A DNA stretch of 15,044 nt from CAYNLG01 sp964397995 (GCA_964397995.1 CAYNLG010000086.1:1-15044), one strand, 5' to 3'; numbered from the stretch's first letter, positions 1 to 7,988 are shown. The notes: generated by a model not told the origin, from the letters alone. Translations and numbers: made by a program.

Positions 1-282
1 GGCGTCGGCCCGGAACACTCCTACTGGAAGGACTCGGGCCGCGTCCGCTACACCTCGGCGACCGACGACGAGGCCCTGGAGGCGTTCCAGGAGCTCTCGC
101 GGACCGAGGGCATCATCCCGGCCCTCGAAAGCTCGCACGCCCTGGTCGAGGCCAAACGCATGGCCGCGGGGATGGACGCCGACAAGATCCTCATTGTGAA
201 CCTCTCGGGGCGTGGCGACAAGGACGTGCAGGAGGTCGCGCGGATCCTGGGCGACCACCTCGGCGGGGGAGACGGCTCGTGA
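1..282 (+). CDS. trpB: Tryptophan synthase beta subunit, C-terminal fragment
   Basis: The reading frame is open from the first base of the window and ends at TGA 280-282, giving the last 93 residues of TrpB; the N-terminal three quarters lie outside. TrpB is the PLP enzyme that condenses indole with serine to make tryptophan in the cytoplasm, as an alpha2-beta2 complex with TrpA. The fragment begins with GVGPEHSYWKD and contains the family motif GIIPALESSHAL, followed by a C-terminal stretch with NLSGRGDKDV, which contributes to the PLP phosphate end of the site. The PLP lysine is in the missing part. The stop overlaps the trpA start by four bases, so the two genes are one transcriptional and translational unit. 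The identification is firm from motifs and neighbour. Confidence 0.97.
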   Translation, partial: GVGPEHSYWKDSGRVRYTSATDDEALEAFQELSRTEGIIPALESSHALVEAKRMAAGMDADKILIVNLSGRGDKDVQEVARILGDHLGGGDGS

Positions 283-1085
283 ACCGCATCGACGCGACTT
301 TCCAGCGGCTCCGCAAGGCCAAACGGGCCGCCTTCATGCCTTTCATCGCCGCCGGCGACCCGGACCTCGAGACCACCGCCCAAGTGCTGTCGCGCCTGGC
401 GGAGCGGGGCGCCGCGGACCTGGTGGAACTGGGCCTGCCGTACTCCGACCCCATCGCCGACGGGCCGACCATTCAGGCCGCCTACCAGCGGGCTTTGGCG
501 GGCGGCGTGACGCCCGGGGCCGTCCTGGACATGCTCGCCATGCTCCGTGACGGGGGCATGGACCTGCCGGTCTGCCTGATGACGAGCTACTCGCTCGTTT
601 ACCGGCCGGGGCCCGAACGGTTCGTCGAGCGGGCCCGCGCGGCCGGCATGGACGGGTTCATCGTGCCGGACCTGCCGGCCGACGAGTCGGCGGAGTTGGG
701 CGACTTGCTGGCGGCATGGGACATGAAGCACGTGCTTCTGGTGACGCCGACGACGCCGCCCGAGCGGCAGAAGCGGATCTGCACCGAGGCGACGGGGTTC
801 GTCTACTGCGTGAGCGTCGTCGGCATTACGGGCGAACGGACGGCCCTGCCGGAGCACCTGGCCGAGTACGTCAAAGCCATCAAGAAGGCCGCCAAGGTAC
901 CCGTTTGCGTGGGATTCGGCCTGTCGCGGCCGGAGCAGGTCAAGGCCGTGACCAAGGTGGCCGACGGGGCCATCGTCGGCAGCGCCATCGTCCACCGGAT
1001 GGCCGACCACGCCGGCGAAGGACCGGCGGCTGTGGCCGACGCCGTGGCGGACTTCTGCGAGGAACTGGCGTCGCCGCTTCGGTGA
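279..1085 (+). CDS. trpA: Tryptophan synthase alpha subunit
   Basis: This encodes a 268-residue TrpA of normal length. It cleaves indole-3-glycerol phosphate to indole and glyceraldehyde 3-phosphate and passes indole to TrpB. The GTG start at 279 overlaps the trpB stop (GTGA) and sits seven bases after a GGGGAG ribosome site inside trpB, so translation is coupled. The TIM-barrel signature ELGLPYSDPIADGP is at residues 50-63. The catalytic pair is Glu50 and Asp61, matching Glu49 and Asp60 of the E. coli enzyme. FIAAGDPD (22-29) and the phosphate-binding FGLSRPEQ and AIVGSAIV regions near the C-terminus are also present. The gene ends 41 bases before the convergent rarA gene. No frameshift or missing catalytic residue is visible. 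Confidence 0.98.
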   Translation: MNRIDATFQRLRKAKRAAFMPFIAAGDPDLETTAQVLSRLAERGAADLVELGLPYSDPIADGPTIQAAYQRALAGGVTPGAVLDMLAMLRDGGMDLPVCLMTSYSLVYRPGPERFVERARAAGMDGFIVPDLPADESAELGDLLAAWDMKHVLLVTPTTPPERQKRICTEATGFVYCVSVVGITGERTALPEHLAEYVKAIKKAAKVPVCVGFGLSRPEQVKAVTKVADGAIVGSAIVHRMADHAGEGPAAVADAVADFCEELASPLR

Positions 1086-1097
1086 TGCGATCCGTTT

Positions 1098-1112
1098 CGC
1101 CTGCCTGAGGCG
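1098..1112. terminator. Small hairpin between convergent trpA and rarA
   Basis: CGCCT (1098-1102) and AGGCG (1108-1112) form a perfect five-base-pair stem around a five-base loop in the 41-base gap between two converging genes. It could serve transcripts from both sides. There is no T-run on either strand, so it does not meet the standard for an intrinsic terminator, and the assignment rests mainly on position. Confidence 0.25.
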
Positions 1113-1126
1113 GGTAGACCTTGCGG

Positions 1127-2521
1127 CTAATCGCCGGGGGCGGGCTCGGCCTCGGCGGGAGGGGCTTCGGGGCCGTCGCCAGTGCGTTTCCGGCGCCGCT
1201 TCAGCGCTTCGAGCCGGGCCTTCAGGCGGGCCTCGCGGCCGTGGTCCGTGGGTTCGTAGTACGTCGCGTCCACGCCCAGGTAGTCCTGGTCCACGTACCC
1301 GCCCTCGTAGTCGTGGGCGTACTTGTAGCCCTCGCCGTGGCCGAAGTCGGCGGCCCCTTTGTAGTGGGCGTCGCGGAGGGCCTTCGGCACCGGCACCGTC
1401 CGGTTCTCGCGCACGTCGGCCCTGGCCTTGCCGATGGCCGCGACGGCCGTGTTCGACTTCTCGGCGCAGGCGACGTAGATGACCGCCTGGGCCAGCGGAA
1501 TCTGGCATTCTGGCAGGCCGACGAGTTCGGTGGCCTGCTGGGCGGCCACGGCAAGCATCAGGGCCGCCGGGTCGGCGTTGCCCACGTCCTCGGCCGCGCA
1601 GATCACCAGACGCCGCGCGATGAACCGCGGGTCTTCGCCCGCCTCCAGCATCCGGGCGAGCCAGTAAACGGCGGCGTCGGGATCGCTTCCCCGCATGCTC
1701 TTGATGAAGGCGCTGGCGACGTCGTAGTGCTCGTCACCGGTGCGGTCGTAGACGATGGCCTTCCGCTGGATCGACTCCTCGGCGACGGCCAGGTCGACGG
1801 CGATGCGGCCGGCGGCCTCGGGGGCGGCCTTCGGGTCGGCCATCTGGCTGTAGACCGCCACTTCCAGGGCCGTCAGGGCCCGGCGGGCGTCGCCGTCGCT
1901 CGTCACGGCCCAGTGGTCGAGGGCCTCGTCGGTCACCGCCAGGTCGTACCGCCCCAAGCCGCGCTCCTCGTCCTCGACCGCTCGCCGGAGCAGCGTCCGG
2001 ACCTCGTCCTCGGTGAGGGGCTCGAAGCGGAAGATCTGGCTCCGCGAGACCAGCGGGGCGTTCAGGGCGAAGAACGGGTTCTCCGTGGTCGCCCCGATCA
2101 GGATGACCACGCCGTTCTCCACGTCCGGCAGCAGGACGTCCTGCTGGGCCCGGTTGAAGCGGTGGACCTCGTCCAGGAAGAGGACCGTGCGGCTCTTCTC
2201 GGTGACCAGGCGGTCGCGGGCGGCGTCCATGACGGCCCGGACGTCCTTGACGCCGGCCATGGCCGCGTTCAGGGCCTCGAAGCGGGCGGAGAGGCGGCCG
2301 GCGATGACCTCGGCGAGGCTCGTCTTGCCGGTGCCGGGCGGGCCGTAGAAGATGGCCGACTGGAGCCGGTCGGCGTCGACCATGCGACGCAGGAGCTTGC
2401 CGGGGCCGAAGAAGTGGCCTTGGCCGACGAATTCCTCAGGGGTGCGCGGCCGCATGCGCACCGCCAGGGGCGCCGCTGCCCGGAGCCGCCGTTGCTCGCT
2501 CTCGCTGAAGAGGGTCGCCAT
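1127..2521 (-). CDS. rarA: Replication-associated recombination protein A (RarA/MgsA/WRNIP1 family AAA+ ATPase)
   Basis: RarA is a clamp-loader-like AAA+ ATPase that acts at stalled replication forks and interacts with SSB. Numbered from the upstream ATG at 2530 (467 residues), the conserved N-terminal RMRPRTPEEFVGQ is at 25-37, Walker A GPPGTGKT at 63-70, Walker B VLFLDE at 116-121, sensor 1 GATTENP at 146-152, and the arginine finger is Arg163 in LVSRSQ. The C-terminal tetramerisation region contains GADFGHGEGYKYAHDY. It is followed by a charged Lys/Arg-rich stretch and a short Pro/Ala/Glu tail that is probably not conserved. I place the start at the fourth codon (ATG 2519-2521, protein MATLFSESE, 464 residues). 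A strong promoter overlaps the upstream ATG and would begin transcription at about 2521-2522, and neither ATG has a ribosome site. Function is near certain; the start is an inference. Confidence 0.95.
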   Translation of the reverse strand: MATLFSESEQRRLRAAAPLAVRMRPRTPEEFVGQGHFFGPGKLLRRMVDADRLQSAIFYGPPGTGKTSLAEVIAGRLSARFEALNAAMAGVKDVRAVMDAARDRLVTEKSRTVLFLDEVHRFNRAQQDVLLPDVENGVVILIGATTENPFFALNAPLVSRSQIFRFEPLTEDEVRTLLRRAVEDEERGLGRYDLAVTDEALDHWAVTSDGDARRALTALEVAVYSQMADPKAAPEAAGRIAVDLAVAEESIQRKAIVYDRTGDEHYDVASAFIKSMRGSDPDAAVYWLARMLEAGEDPRFIARRLVICAAEDVGNADPAALMLAVAAQQATELVGLPECQIPLAQAVIYVACAEKSNTAVAAIGKARADVRENRTVPVPKALRDAHYKGAADFGHGEGYKYAHDYEGGYVDQDYLGVDATYYEPTDHGREARLKARLEALKRRRKRTGDGPEAPPAEAEPAPGD

Positions 2522-2528
2522 CGGGGCC

Positions 2529-2555
2529 ATTATAGCAGGCCGCCCGCCGCGTCAA
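2529..2555 (-). promoter_or_regulatory. Strong sigma70-type promoter of rarA abutting the start codon
   Basis: On the minus strand the sequence reads TTGACG (2555-2550), 15 bases, then TATAAT (2534-2529). The -10 box is preceded by TGC, making a textbook extended -10 (TGnTATAAT). Exact consensus is notable in such GC-rich DNA. Counting seven bases past the -10 box puts the transcription start at 2522 or 2521, which is the A of the ATG at 2521. The mRNA would then be leaderless or carry a one-base leader. The 15-base spacer is short, but an extended -10 element reduces dependence on the -35. Confidence 0.6.
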
Positions 2556-2659
2556 AGGTTGCAGCCGGGTTCGGCGCGGGATAGGGTGGAGGTTCGGCCC
2601 GCCGCGAAGCGGTGCGACGCGACCGGCCGCGCCGCGGGTTAAATGGAAGGCATCCGGGC

Positions 2660-2665
2660 AAGGAG
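2660..2665 (+). promoter_or_regulatory. Ribosome binding site fixing the GTG start of the first hydrolase
   Basis: AAGGAG lies six bases before GTG 2672-2674. The same hexamer lies five bases before the GTG of the downstream paralogue (4587-4592). The upstream in-frame ATG at 2612 has no such site and would add 20 charged residues ahead of the signal peptide, so GTG is preferred. Confidence 0.75.
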
Positions 2666-2671
2666 TCACGC

Positions 2672-4564
2672 GTGAGGGGCAGGCAAGCGATTGTCCTGGC
2701 GGCGGTTCTCGTGGCAGGTGTGGCGGGGTCGGCCGGCGCGGCCGCGCCGTTCGTCCACGTCACCGGCCGCACCATGGACGTCAACGGCCAGACGGAGGTC
2801 CCGAAGGGCCTCTTCGGTGTTCACGCCGTCAAGCTCAGCCCGGAGATGATCGCCGACTGGGGCATCGAGTGCCTCCGCGCGCTCCATCACGGGCCCGGCT
2901 CGAACGTGACCATGCCCAAGGCGGGGTCGCGGCTCGAAGGCCTGTCGGTGATCATCGACTGCCAGGGCGACCGGTACCACCCGGCCACCTGCCTGACCGA
3001 CCCGGACTACGCCGAAACGTGTGCCCGCTGGGGCCGTGAGTACGCCATGAAATGCGGGGAGGCGGGCTACCGCGGCACGGTCGAGTTCTGGAACGAGCCG
3101 TACCTGAACTGGGCCTGCAAGCCGGGCGTCAACTACGACCCGACGTTCTACGAGGTGGGCGAGGCCGCCGTCGGCAAGCCCATGCGGATCAAGGGCTGGG
3201 CGAAGCCCCTGGAGTTCCTCGTCTGGTCCCGCCAGGTGCGGACGGTGCACGCCGCCGGCGGCCGCACGGACATCAACGCCTACCTCGCCTACGCCTACCT
3301 GGGCAAGGACAGGCCCGCCGGGGCGGAGTTCGAGTTCCGCGGCCGCAGGTACCGCAACCAGGAGATGTGGTGGGGCAAGGACCCCACGCAGAAGCACTAC
3401 TACTCCGGGCAGCAAAACGTCCGGTTCTACACCTGGATGCTCGTGCCGTTCGCGAAGGCCGTCAAGACAGCGAATCCCGACGTGCAGGTGGTCGCCGGCT
3501 GGGACTTCAACATCTTCGGCCACGGCTGGGACTCGTGGGAGACACTCTACCGGCCGACCATCGACGCCGCCGCCGAGTGGATCGACGGGATCAGCGAGCA
3601 CCATTACGGGTCGAATACGCGGCGGACGGTGGCCTCGTACGAGGTGGTGACGGCCTACGGAATGACCCGCCACGGCAGGTGGCTCCGGTGCTACAATACC
3701 GAGACCGCCGGCTGCGTCGACCCGGAGAAGCCGGGCGGCCGCCACGGGACGGCCACGCCGTTCGGGGCGTTCAACTACGGCCTCCGCGACATCGTCGAGT
3801 GCCTCTACCGCTGCCCCGGCAAGGCCGCCAGCCGCACCGCCCATGGGTCGACCACGCCCGGCTGGGGCGGGGGCGGCGATGAGTTCCTCTTCAAGCTCCT
3901 GAAGGACCTCCGCGGGCCGCTGGTGCATGCGGCCACCGATACGGGGGACCTCTGGCCGGTGGCGTCGCTCTCTGACGGCCGGCTTGTGGTCGTGATCTAC
4001 AACGACGCCGCCGAGGCCCGGGCGGTGCGGCTGCGGCTCGACGCCCCGGAAAACACGGTCTTGGGCCCGGGCGTGGCGACACACGTCTTCGCCGGGGAGC
4101 CGAAGGGGCCGCTCACGGTCGAAACAAGGCCGTTCCCGGCCAAGGGCCGCCAGTGGACGGCAGCGGTCGAGGTCCCCGCCCGCAACGGTCTGAAGCTCGT
4201 GGTGCCCCTGGAGGGAACGCCGCCCGACCGGCCGCAACTCGCCCGGCGCCAGGCGTTCGCCGACTGTGTTCTCCAGGACGTGGCCCCGGAGACGCCGGTC
4301 AAGACGACGGTGACGCTCGACCCCGCGCGGCTCAAGGCGGCCGAGGCGGCGTACCTGCAGCTGGTTCTGGAGGGCGTTGGCGACGGAGAAGCCACGGTGG
4401 CTGTGGGAGGCCGGCCCGTCCGCCTGCCGGACGCCGATCAGGTCGTCCGCGTGCCGATCGATGCCCGGATGCTGGCCCCCGAGACGACGCTGACGTTCGT
4501 GACGAAGGGCGACGGCTACCGCGTGGGCATGGCGAGCGTGGTGCTCGATGGCCCCGCCCGGTAG
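2672..4564 (+). CDS. Secreted clan GH-A-like glycoside hydrolase, copy A
   Basis: This encodes 630 residues from GTG 2672. The N-terminus is a clear Sec signal peptide: MRGRQ, a hydrophobic Ala/Val/Leu core, then cleavage around GSAGAAA, so the protein is exported. The body has hallmarks of a (beta/alpha)8 retaining hydrolase of clan GH-A. EFWNEPYLNW places the acid/base Glu at 142, VVAGWDF and HHYG (about 310-313) follow, and CYNTETAG places the presumed nucleophile Glu at 344. After the barrel, DLWPVASL starts a beta-rich region typical of the small domain next to such barrels. The last 110 residues or so (from RPQLARRQAF) form another predicted beta-sandwich. The gene is followed 33 bases later by a paralogue, presumably in one operon. 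Exact GH family and substrate cannot be read from sequence alone; GH39-like or an unclassified family is possible. A non-hydrolytic relative is less likely because both Glu residues are kept. Confidence 0.75.
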   Translation: MRGRQAIVLAAVLVAGVAGSAGAAAPFVHVTGRTMDVNGQTEVPKGLFGVHAVKLSPEMIADWGIECLRALHHGPGSNVTMPKAGSRLEGLSVIIDCQGDRYHPATCLTDPDYAETCARWGREYAMKCGEAGYRGTVEFWNEPYLNWACKPGVNYDPTFYEVGEAAVGKPMRIKGWAKPLEFLVWSRQVRTVHAAGGRTDINAYLAYAYLGKDRPAGAEFEFRGRRYRNQEMWWGKDPTQKHYYSGQQNVRFYTWMLVPFAKAVKTANPDVQVVAGWDFNIFGHGWDSWETLYRPTIDAAAEWIDGISEHHYGSNTRRTVASYEVVTAYGMTRHGRWLRCYNTETAGCVDPEKPGGRHGTATPFGAFNYGLRDIVECLYRCPGKAASRTAHGSTTPGWGGGGDEFLFKLLKDLRGPLVHAATDTGDLWPVASLSDGRLVVVIYNDAAEARAVRLRLDAPENTVLGPGVATHVFAGEPKGPLTVETRPFPAKGRQWTAAVEVPARNGLKLVVPLEGTPPDRPQLARRQAFADCVLQDVAPETPVKTTVTLDPARLKAAEAAYLQLVLEGVGDGEATVAVGGRPVRLPDADQVVRVPIDARMLAPETTLTFVTKGDGYRVGMASVVLDGPAR

Positions 4565-4597
4565 CCCGAACCGAGACGCCGACGTGAAGGAGACGCC

Positions 4598-6481
4598 GTG
4601 AGACACGCCATCCTTGCCGCATTCGTCCTGCTGACCTGGACCTTGGGCGCCCCGGCGGCCGACCCGTCCGAGGTCGTCTGCACCGGCCGCCTGATGGACG
4701 TCAACGGCCAAACCACGGTGCCGACGGGCCTCTTCGGCGTCCACGCGGTCGGCCTGACGCCGGAGTTGGTCGAAGACTTGGGCATCGAGTGCTACCGGGG
4801 CATCCACTTCGTGCCCGGCGCGGGGTCGGTCCGCGTGGGCAAAAAGGGGGGGGCAAACCCCGTCTGGGAGATGCTGGACGTGATCATCGACTGCCAGGGC
4901 GACCGGTATCACGCTCCGGAGTGCCTGACGAACCCGAACTACGCCGAGCGCTTCGCCTCCATCGGCCGCGCCTACGGCGAGCGCGCCCGCAAGGAGGACT
5001 GGGACGCCTACGCCGAGTTCTGGAACGAGCCGTACCTGAACTGGGCCGAACGGAGCCACGGGGGCCGCGGGACCGCGTACGACCCGAAGTACTACGACGT
5101 GTCGAAGGCCGTCGACGGGGGCAAGGTGACGCTGAAGTGGCGGGACGAGCCCCTGGAGCACATGCGGTGGCGGCGCCTGCTGGCCAAGGGCAACCGCGAC
5201 GGCCGCATCGGCTACGACATCCCCGTTCCCGAGGGCGCCAAACCCGGCGACACGTTCGAGTCGCGCCACCGCTGGTACTGGTACGGCGACCGCGAGCCGC
5301 AGACCTTCACCGTCCTCGAGCAGTGGGACGTCTACGACGCCGCCGCCGCCGGCTGGTGGTCCGGGCCCCAGAACTGCGACTTCTACCTGTGGATGTTCTT
5401 GCCCTGGGCCAAGGCCCTCAAGGAGGCCAACCCGGACGTCAAGGTCCTGGCGGGCTGGGACTTCGCCTTCAGCCAGGGCGACTGGGCCCTGTGGCGGCAG
5501 AACCTGCGGCCGGTGCTCGACGCCGGCATCCAGTACATCGACGGCGTCACCGATCATCACTACGGCACCGACACCCGCTGGACCACCGTCTGGTACGAAG
5601 TCGCCTGCGCCTACACCCAGAGCCACTACGGAAAGTGGATGAAAGGCTACAACACCGAGTGCGGCGGGAAGCTCGACCCGGCCGTCTACGGCTCGACCGG
5701 CGGCGGCTCCGCGACGCCCGAACTGGCCTGGACCCTCCGCGACATTTTGGAGCTCATCTACCGGAGCCCGGCCAAGAGCGGCTCGCGGACCGCCCACCAC
5801 CTGAGAAGGGACGGCGGGGCGGGGCAGGCCCTGCGGTTCCTACGAGACCTCCGCGGCGGCCTGGTCCACGTGGCGACCGAGGATCCGGACCTCTGGCCGG
5901 TCGCGTCGCTGAACGGGGACCGGCTGGTCGTCGTGGTCCTCAACAACGCCAAGGCCCCGCGCGACGTGAAACTGAAGGTGGTGGCACCGCGGGCAGCGAC
6001 GTTCTCGGGCGGCGAGCGATCGTTTGCGGGCGAAACCAAGGCCGAGCGGGCCTCCGCCTCCGGCCGGGATGCCGACCTGGCGTGCCGCCTGCCCTCGCTG
6101 CAGGCCGTCAAGTGGGTCCTGCCGCTCAAGGGGACGCCGCCGGCAAAGCCGCAGCTCCGCCGCCGCCAGTTCTTCTCGAAGACGCATTTGGCCGAGGTGA
6201 CGCAGGGGAAGCCGATTTCGGCCCCCATCGAGGTCGATCCGGCGGCCCTGAAGGGGGCTGAGGCGGCGTACCTGCAACTCTGCGTCGAGGGCGTGAAGGC
6301 GGAGAATGCGACCGTGGAGGTCAACGGGCGACGTATCCGCCTGCCCGACCGCAACCACACGGTTCGTGTGCCGCTGAAGGTGGCGGACGTGAAGGCGAAG
6401 AGCGACCTGCGCTTCACGTGCGGCGGCGAGCCCTGGCAGCTCGATATGGCGAGTATCGTGGTCGAAACGCCCGCGGACTAG
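4598..6481 (+). CDS. Secreted clan GH-A-like glycoside hydrolase, copy B (paralogue of upstream gene)
   Basis: This encodes 627 residues from GTG 4598, with AAGGAG five bases upstream. A signal peptide covers about residues 1-21 (hydrophobic LAAFVLLTW, then GAPAAD). It is collinear with the preceding protein. Shared blocks include MDVNGQT, GLFGVHAV, IIDCQGDRYH, FWNEPYLNWA (acid/base Glu144), ANPDV, AGWDF, HHYG (320-323), YNTE (presumed nucleophile Glu354), DLWPVASL, AEAAYLQL and the C-terminal MAS-hydrophobic ending. It differs by a longer, aromatic-rich segment around residues 200-258 (HRWYWYGD, AGWWSGPQN), which probably shapes the substrate cleft and may change specificity. An A5G8 run at 4841-4853 is in frame here. 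The stop is 12 bases from the stop of the convergent oxidoreductase gene. Hydrolase class is well supported; the substrate, likely a polysaccharide, is unknown. Confidence 0.75.
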   Translation: MRHAILAAFVLLTWTLGAPAADPSEVVCTGRLMDVNGQTTVPTGLFGVHAVGLTPELVEDLGIECYRGIHFVPGAGSVRVGKKGGANPVWEMLDVIIDCQGDRYHAPECLTNPNYAERFASIGRAYGERARKEDWDAYAEFWNEPYLNWAERSHGGRGTAYDPKYYDVSKAVDGGKVTLKWRDEPLEHMRWRRLLAKGNRDGRIGYDIPVPEGAKPGDTFESRHRWYWYGDREPQTFTVLEQWDVYDAAAAGWWSGPQNCDFYLWMFLPWAKALKEANPDVKVLAGWDFAFSQGDWALWRQNLRPVLDAGIQYIDGVTDHHYGTDTRWTTVWYEVACAYTQSHYGKWMKGYNTECGGKLDPAVYGSTGGGSATPELAWTLRDILELIYRSPAKSGSRTAHHLRRDGGAGQALRFLRDLRGGLVHVATEDPDLWPVASLNGDRLVVVVLNNAKAPRDVKLKVVAPRAATFSGGERSFAGETKAERASASGRDADLACRLPSLQAVKWVLPLKGTPPAKPQLRRRQFFSKTHLAEVTQGKPISAPIEVDPAALKGAEAAYLQLCVEGVKAENATVEVNGRRIRLPDRNHTVRVPLKVADVKAKSDLRFTCGGEPWQLDMASIVVETPAD

Positions 6482-6493
6482 CGCCGGGCCGCC

Positions 6494-7903
6494 TCACTCG
6501 CCCGCGACGTCCGTCCGCTGGAAGTCTGGCCGCAGCCGCTCGCCGCTCTCGGGGTCGACGCCCGCGTTGACGCGTGCGATGTCCTCGGCGTCGACGATGT
6601 CGCCCTGGGCCCGCAGTTGGGCCTGCAGGGCCGCCACGTCCACTTGCCGCACGGGGCACCCCGCGTCCAGAGCCAGGTGGGCCGCCGTCCCGGCCGCCTC
6701 GCCCGTGACGGTGCACTGGGGCATGACGCGGATCGACCCGAGGGCCTCGTGGGTGACGCTGACGCACCGGCCGGCCACGAGCAGGTTCTCCACATCCCGC
6801 GGCACCAGGATGCGGTAGGGAATCTGGTACTTGAAGCCCCTGTGGGGGCGGTAGGTCTTGTCGCTCATGCCCGGTCCATCCGGGTTGTGGATGTCGATGA
6901 AGAACGAGCCGTAGCCGACCGAATCGGGCCACTGGCGCTCCTCGAGCAGGTCCTCCCGCGTGAGGACCACCTCGCCGACGATCCGCCGCGACTCCCGCGT
7001 CCCCACCACCGCCGGCGTGCTCAGCAGGTAGGCGTTCTCCATGCCGGGGACGTACTTTCGGCAGACCTCGACGGTGTGGAAGGCCTGCCGGCGGCCCTCG
7101 ATGGTGGCCGCCGTCAGGTCGCGCACGTCCGTCGCGTCCATGCCCGTGATATGCGTGAAGTTGATGCCCACCTGGTCCGGCCGCGTCGGCGTCCACCACC
7201 AGCCCATGATCTGGCTCTGGAAAGGCTCCATGTCGCCGGCGTCCTGGGCCTCCTTCCAGACGTGCTGCAGCTTCCAGTCGCCTTGTCGGAAGGCGGCCAC
7301 GCGGTCGTAGTCGACCCCGCCGATCTGGAACATCAGGGTCATCGGCTGCATGCGGCCGTCCTCGGGCCGACCCTTCTCGAAGGGGGCGCCGGCGGAGGCG
7401 GCCACGTCGGCATCGCCCGTGCAATCGACGACCTGGCGGGCCCGGACGGCCGCGCGGCCGCTCTTTGACTGGACGACCGCTCCGGCGACGCGCCCGCCCT
7501 CGATCAGGGCTTCGGCGAACTGGGTGTAGTAGAGCAACCGGACACCGGCCTCGGCGGCCATCTGCTCCAGCACGCGTTTCATGCCCTCGATCTCGAAATC
7601 GACGTTGCCGCGGCTAAGCTTGCCGAATCCCTCGGCGGCAACGCGCTTGGCGATCTCCCAGCCGACTCCGCCCACGACGCGCTCATACGAGGCCCAGCTC
7701 GTGAAAAGGCAGATGTGCCCGTGGCCGCCCGCGGTGGCGATGCCGCCCAGGCAGTTGAACTGCTCGACCACGAGGACGTCGCGCCCGAGCCGGGCTGCCG
7801 CCAAGGCCGCCCCCACGCCGGCGGGGCCGCCACCGACCACCAGCACGTCGGCCTCGTCCATCACAAGCAGGTCCCGGGCGGGTTCACGGATCGTGTCGGT
7901 CAT
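6494..7903 (-). CDS. FAD-dependent oxidoreductase, FAD_oxidored (Pfam12831-type) family
   Basis: This encodes 469 residues without a signal peptide, so it is probably cytoplasmic. An FAD-binding Rossmann fold starts at residue 19: ADVLVVGGGPAG has the dinucleotide motif at 24-29, and the acidic residue binding the ribose is Glu47 after the second strand. NCLGGIATAGG (50-60) is the conserved loop of this family. VVDCTGDADVAASAGAP (158-173) and NLLVAGRCVSVTHEALGSIR (373-392) are its other signatures and complete the FAD site. The ATG at 7903 has AAGGAG ten bases upstream. This family is abundant in Planctomycetota and related phyla and is often found near carbohydrate-degradation genes, but its reactions are largely uncharacterised. 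It converges on the hydrolase pair rather than being co-transcribed with it, so a shared pathway is only a possibility. Confidence 0.88.
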   Translation of the reverse strand: MTDTIREPARDLLVMDEADVLVVGGGPAGVGAALAAARLGRDVLVVEQFNCLGGIATAGGHGHICLFTSWASYERVVGGVGWEIAKRVAAEGFGKLSRGNVDFEIEGMKRVLEQMAAEAGVRLLYYTQFAEALIEGGRVAGAVVQSKSGRAAVRARQVVDCTGDADVAASAGAPFEKGRPEDGRMQPMTLMFQIGGVDYDRVAAFRQGDWKLQHVWKEAQDAGDMEPFQSQIMGWWWTPTRPDQVGINFTHITGMDATDVRDLTAATIEGRRQAFHTVEVCRKYVPGMENAYLLSTPAVVGTRESRRIVGEVVLTREDLLEERQWPDSVGYGSFFIDIHNPDGPGMSDKTYRPHRGFKYQIPYRILVPRDVENLLVAGRCVSVTHEALGSIRVMPQCTVTGEAAGTAAHLALDAGCPVRQVDVAALQAQLRAQGDIVDAEDIARVNAGVDPESGERLRPDFQRTDVAGE

Positions 7904-7960
7904 CGGGCTTCCACTCCTTCGGCCGTCGCGGCCGGTGCGGGCGCGGTGCGGCGCGTGACC

Positions 7961-7988
7961 AGCCTACCGCGCCGGCGGCGCCAGTCAA
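7961..7988 (-). promoter_or_regulatory. Possible promoter of the FAD oxidoreductase gene
   Basis: On the minus strand TTGACT (7988-7983) and TAGGCT (7966-7961) are separated by 16 bases. The -35 box is close to consensus (5 of 6) and the -10 box is weak (3 of 6). The start would be near 7954, giving a leader of about 50 bases that contains the AAGGAG ribosome site. Position supports it more than sequence does. Confidence 0.3.

Noticed and set aside
48..1508. A minus-strand open frame covering trpB, trpA and part of rarA.
   Set aside because: Arg/Gly/Pro-rich with no motif, and it conflicts with trpA, whose identity is certain.
1121..2584. A long plus-strand open frame opposite rarA.
   Set aside because: rarA on the other strand has complete AAA+ motifs. 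The plus frame has no recognisable domain and is a composition shadow.
2559..2587. Plus-strand promoter for the hydrolase pair (TTGCAG, 17 bases, TAGGGT).
   Set aside because: Each box matches the consensus at only three of six positions, too weak to list as a feature, although a promoter for these genes presumably lies in this divergent gap.
2666..5800. A very long open frame on the minus strand across both hydrolase genes.
   Set aside because: It is antisense to two clearly coding genes with signal peptides and catalytic motifs. Its translation is a low-complexity Val/Gly/Arg/Pro mixture without domains, as expected when GC-rich codons are read on the opposite strand.
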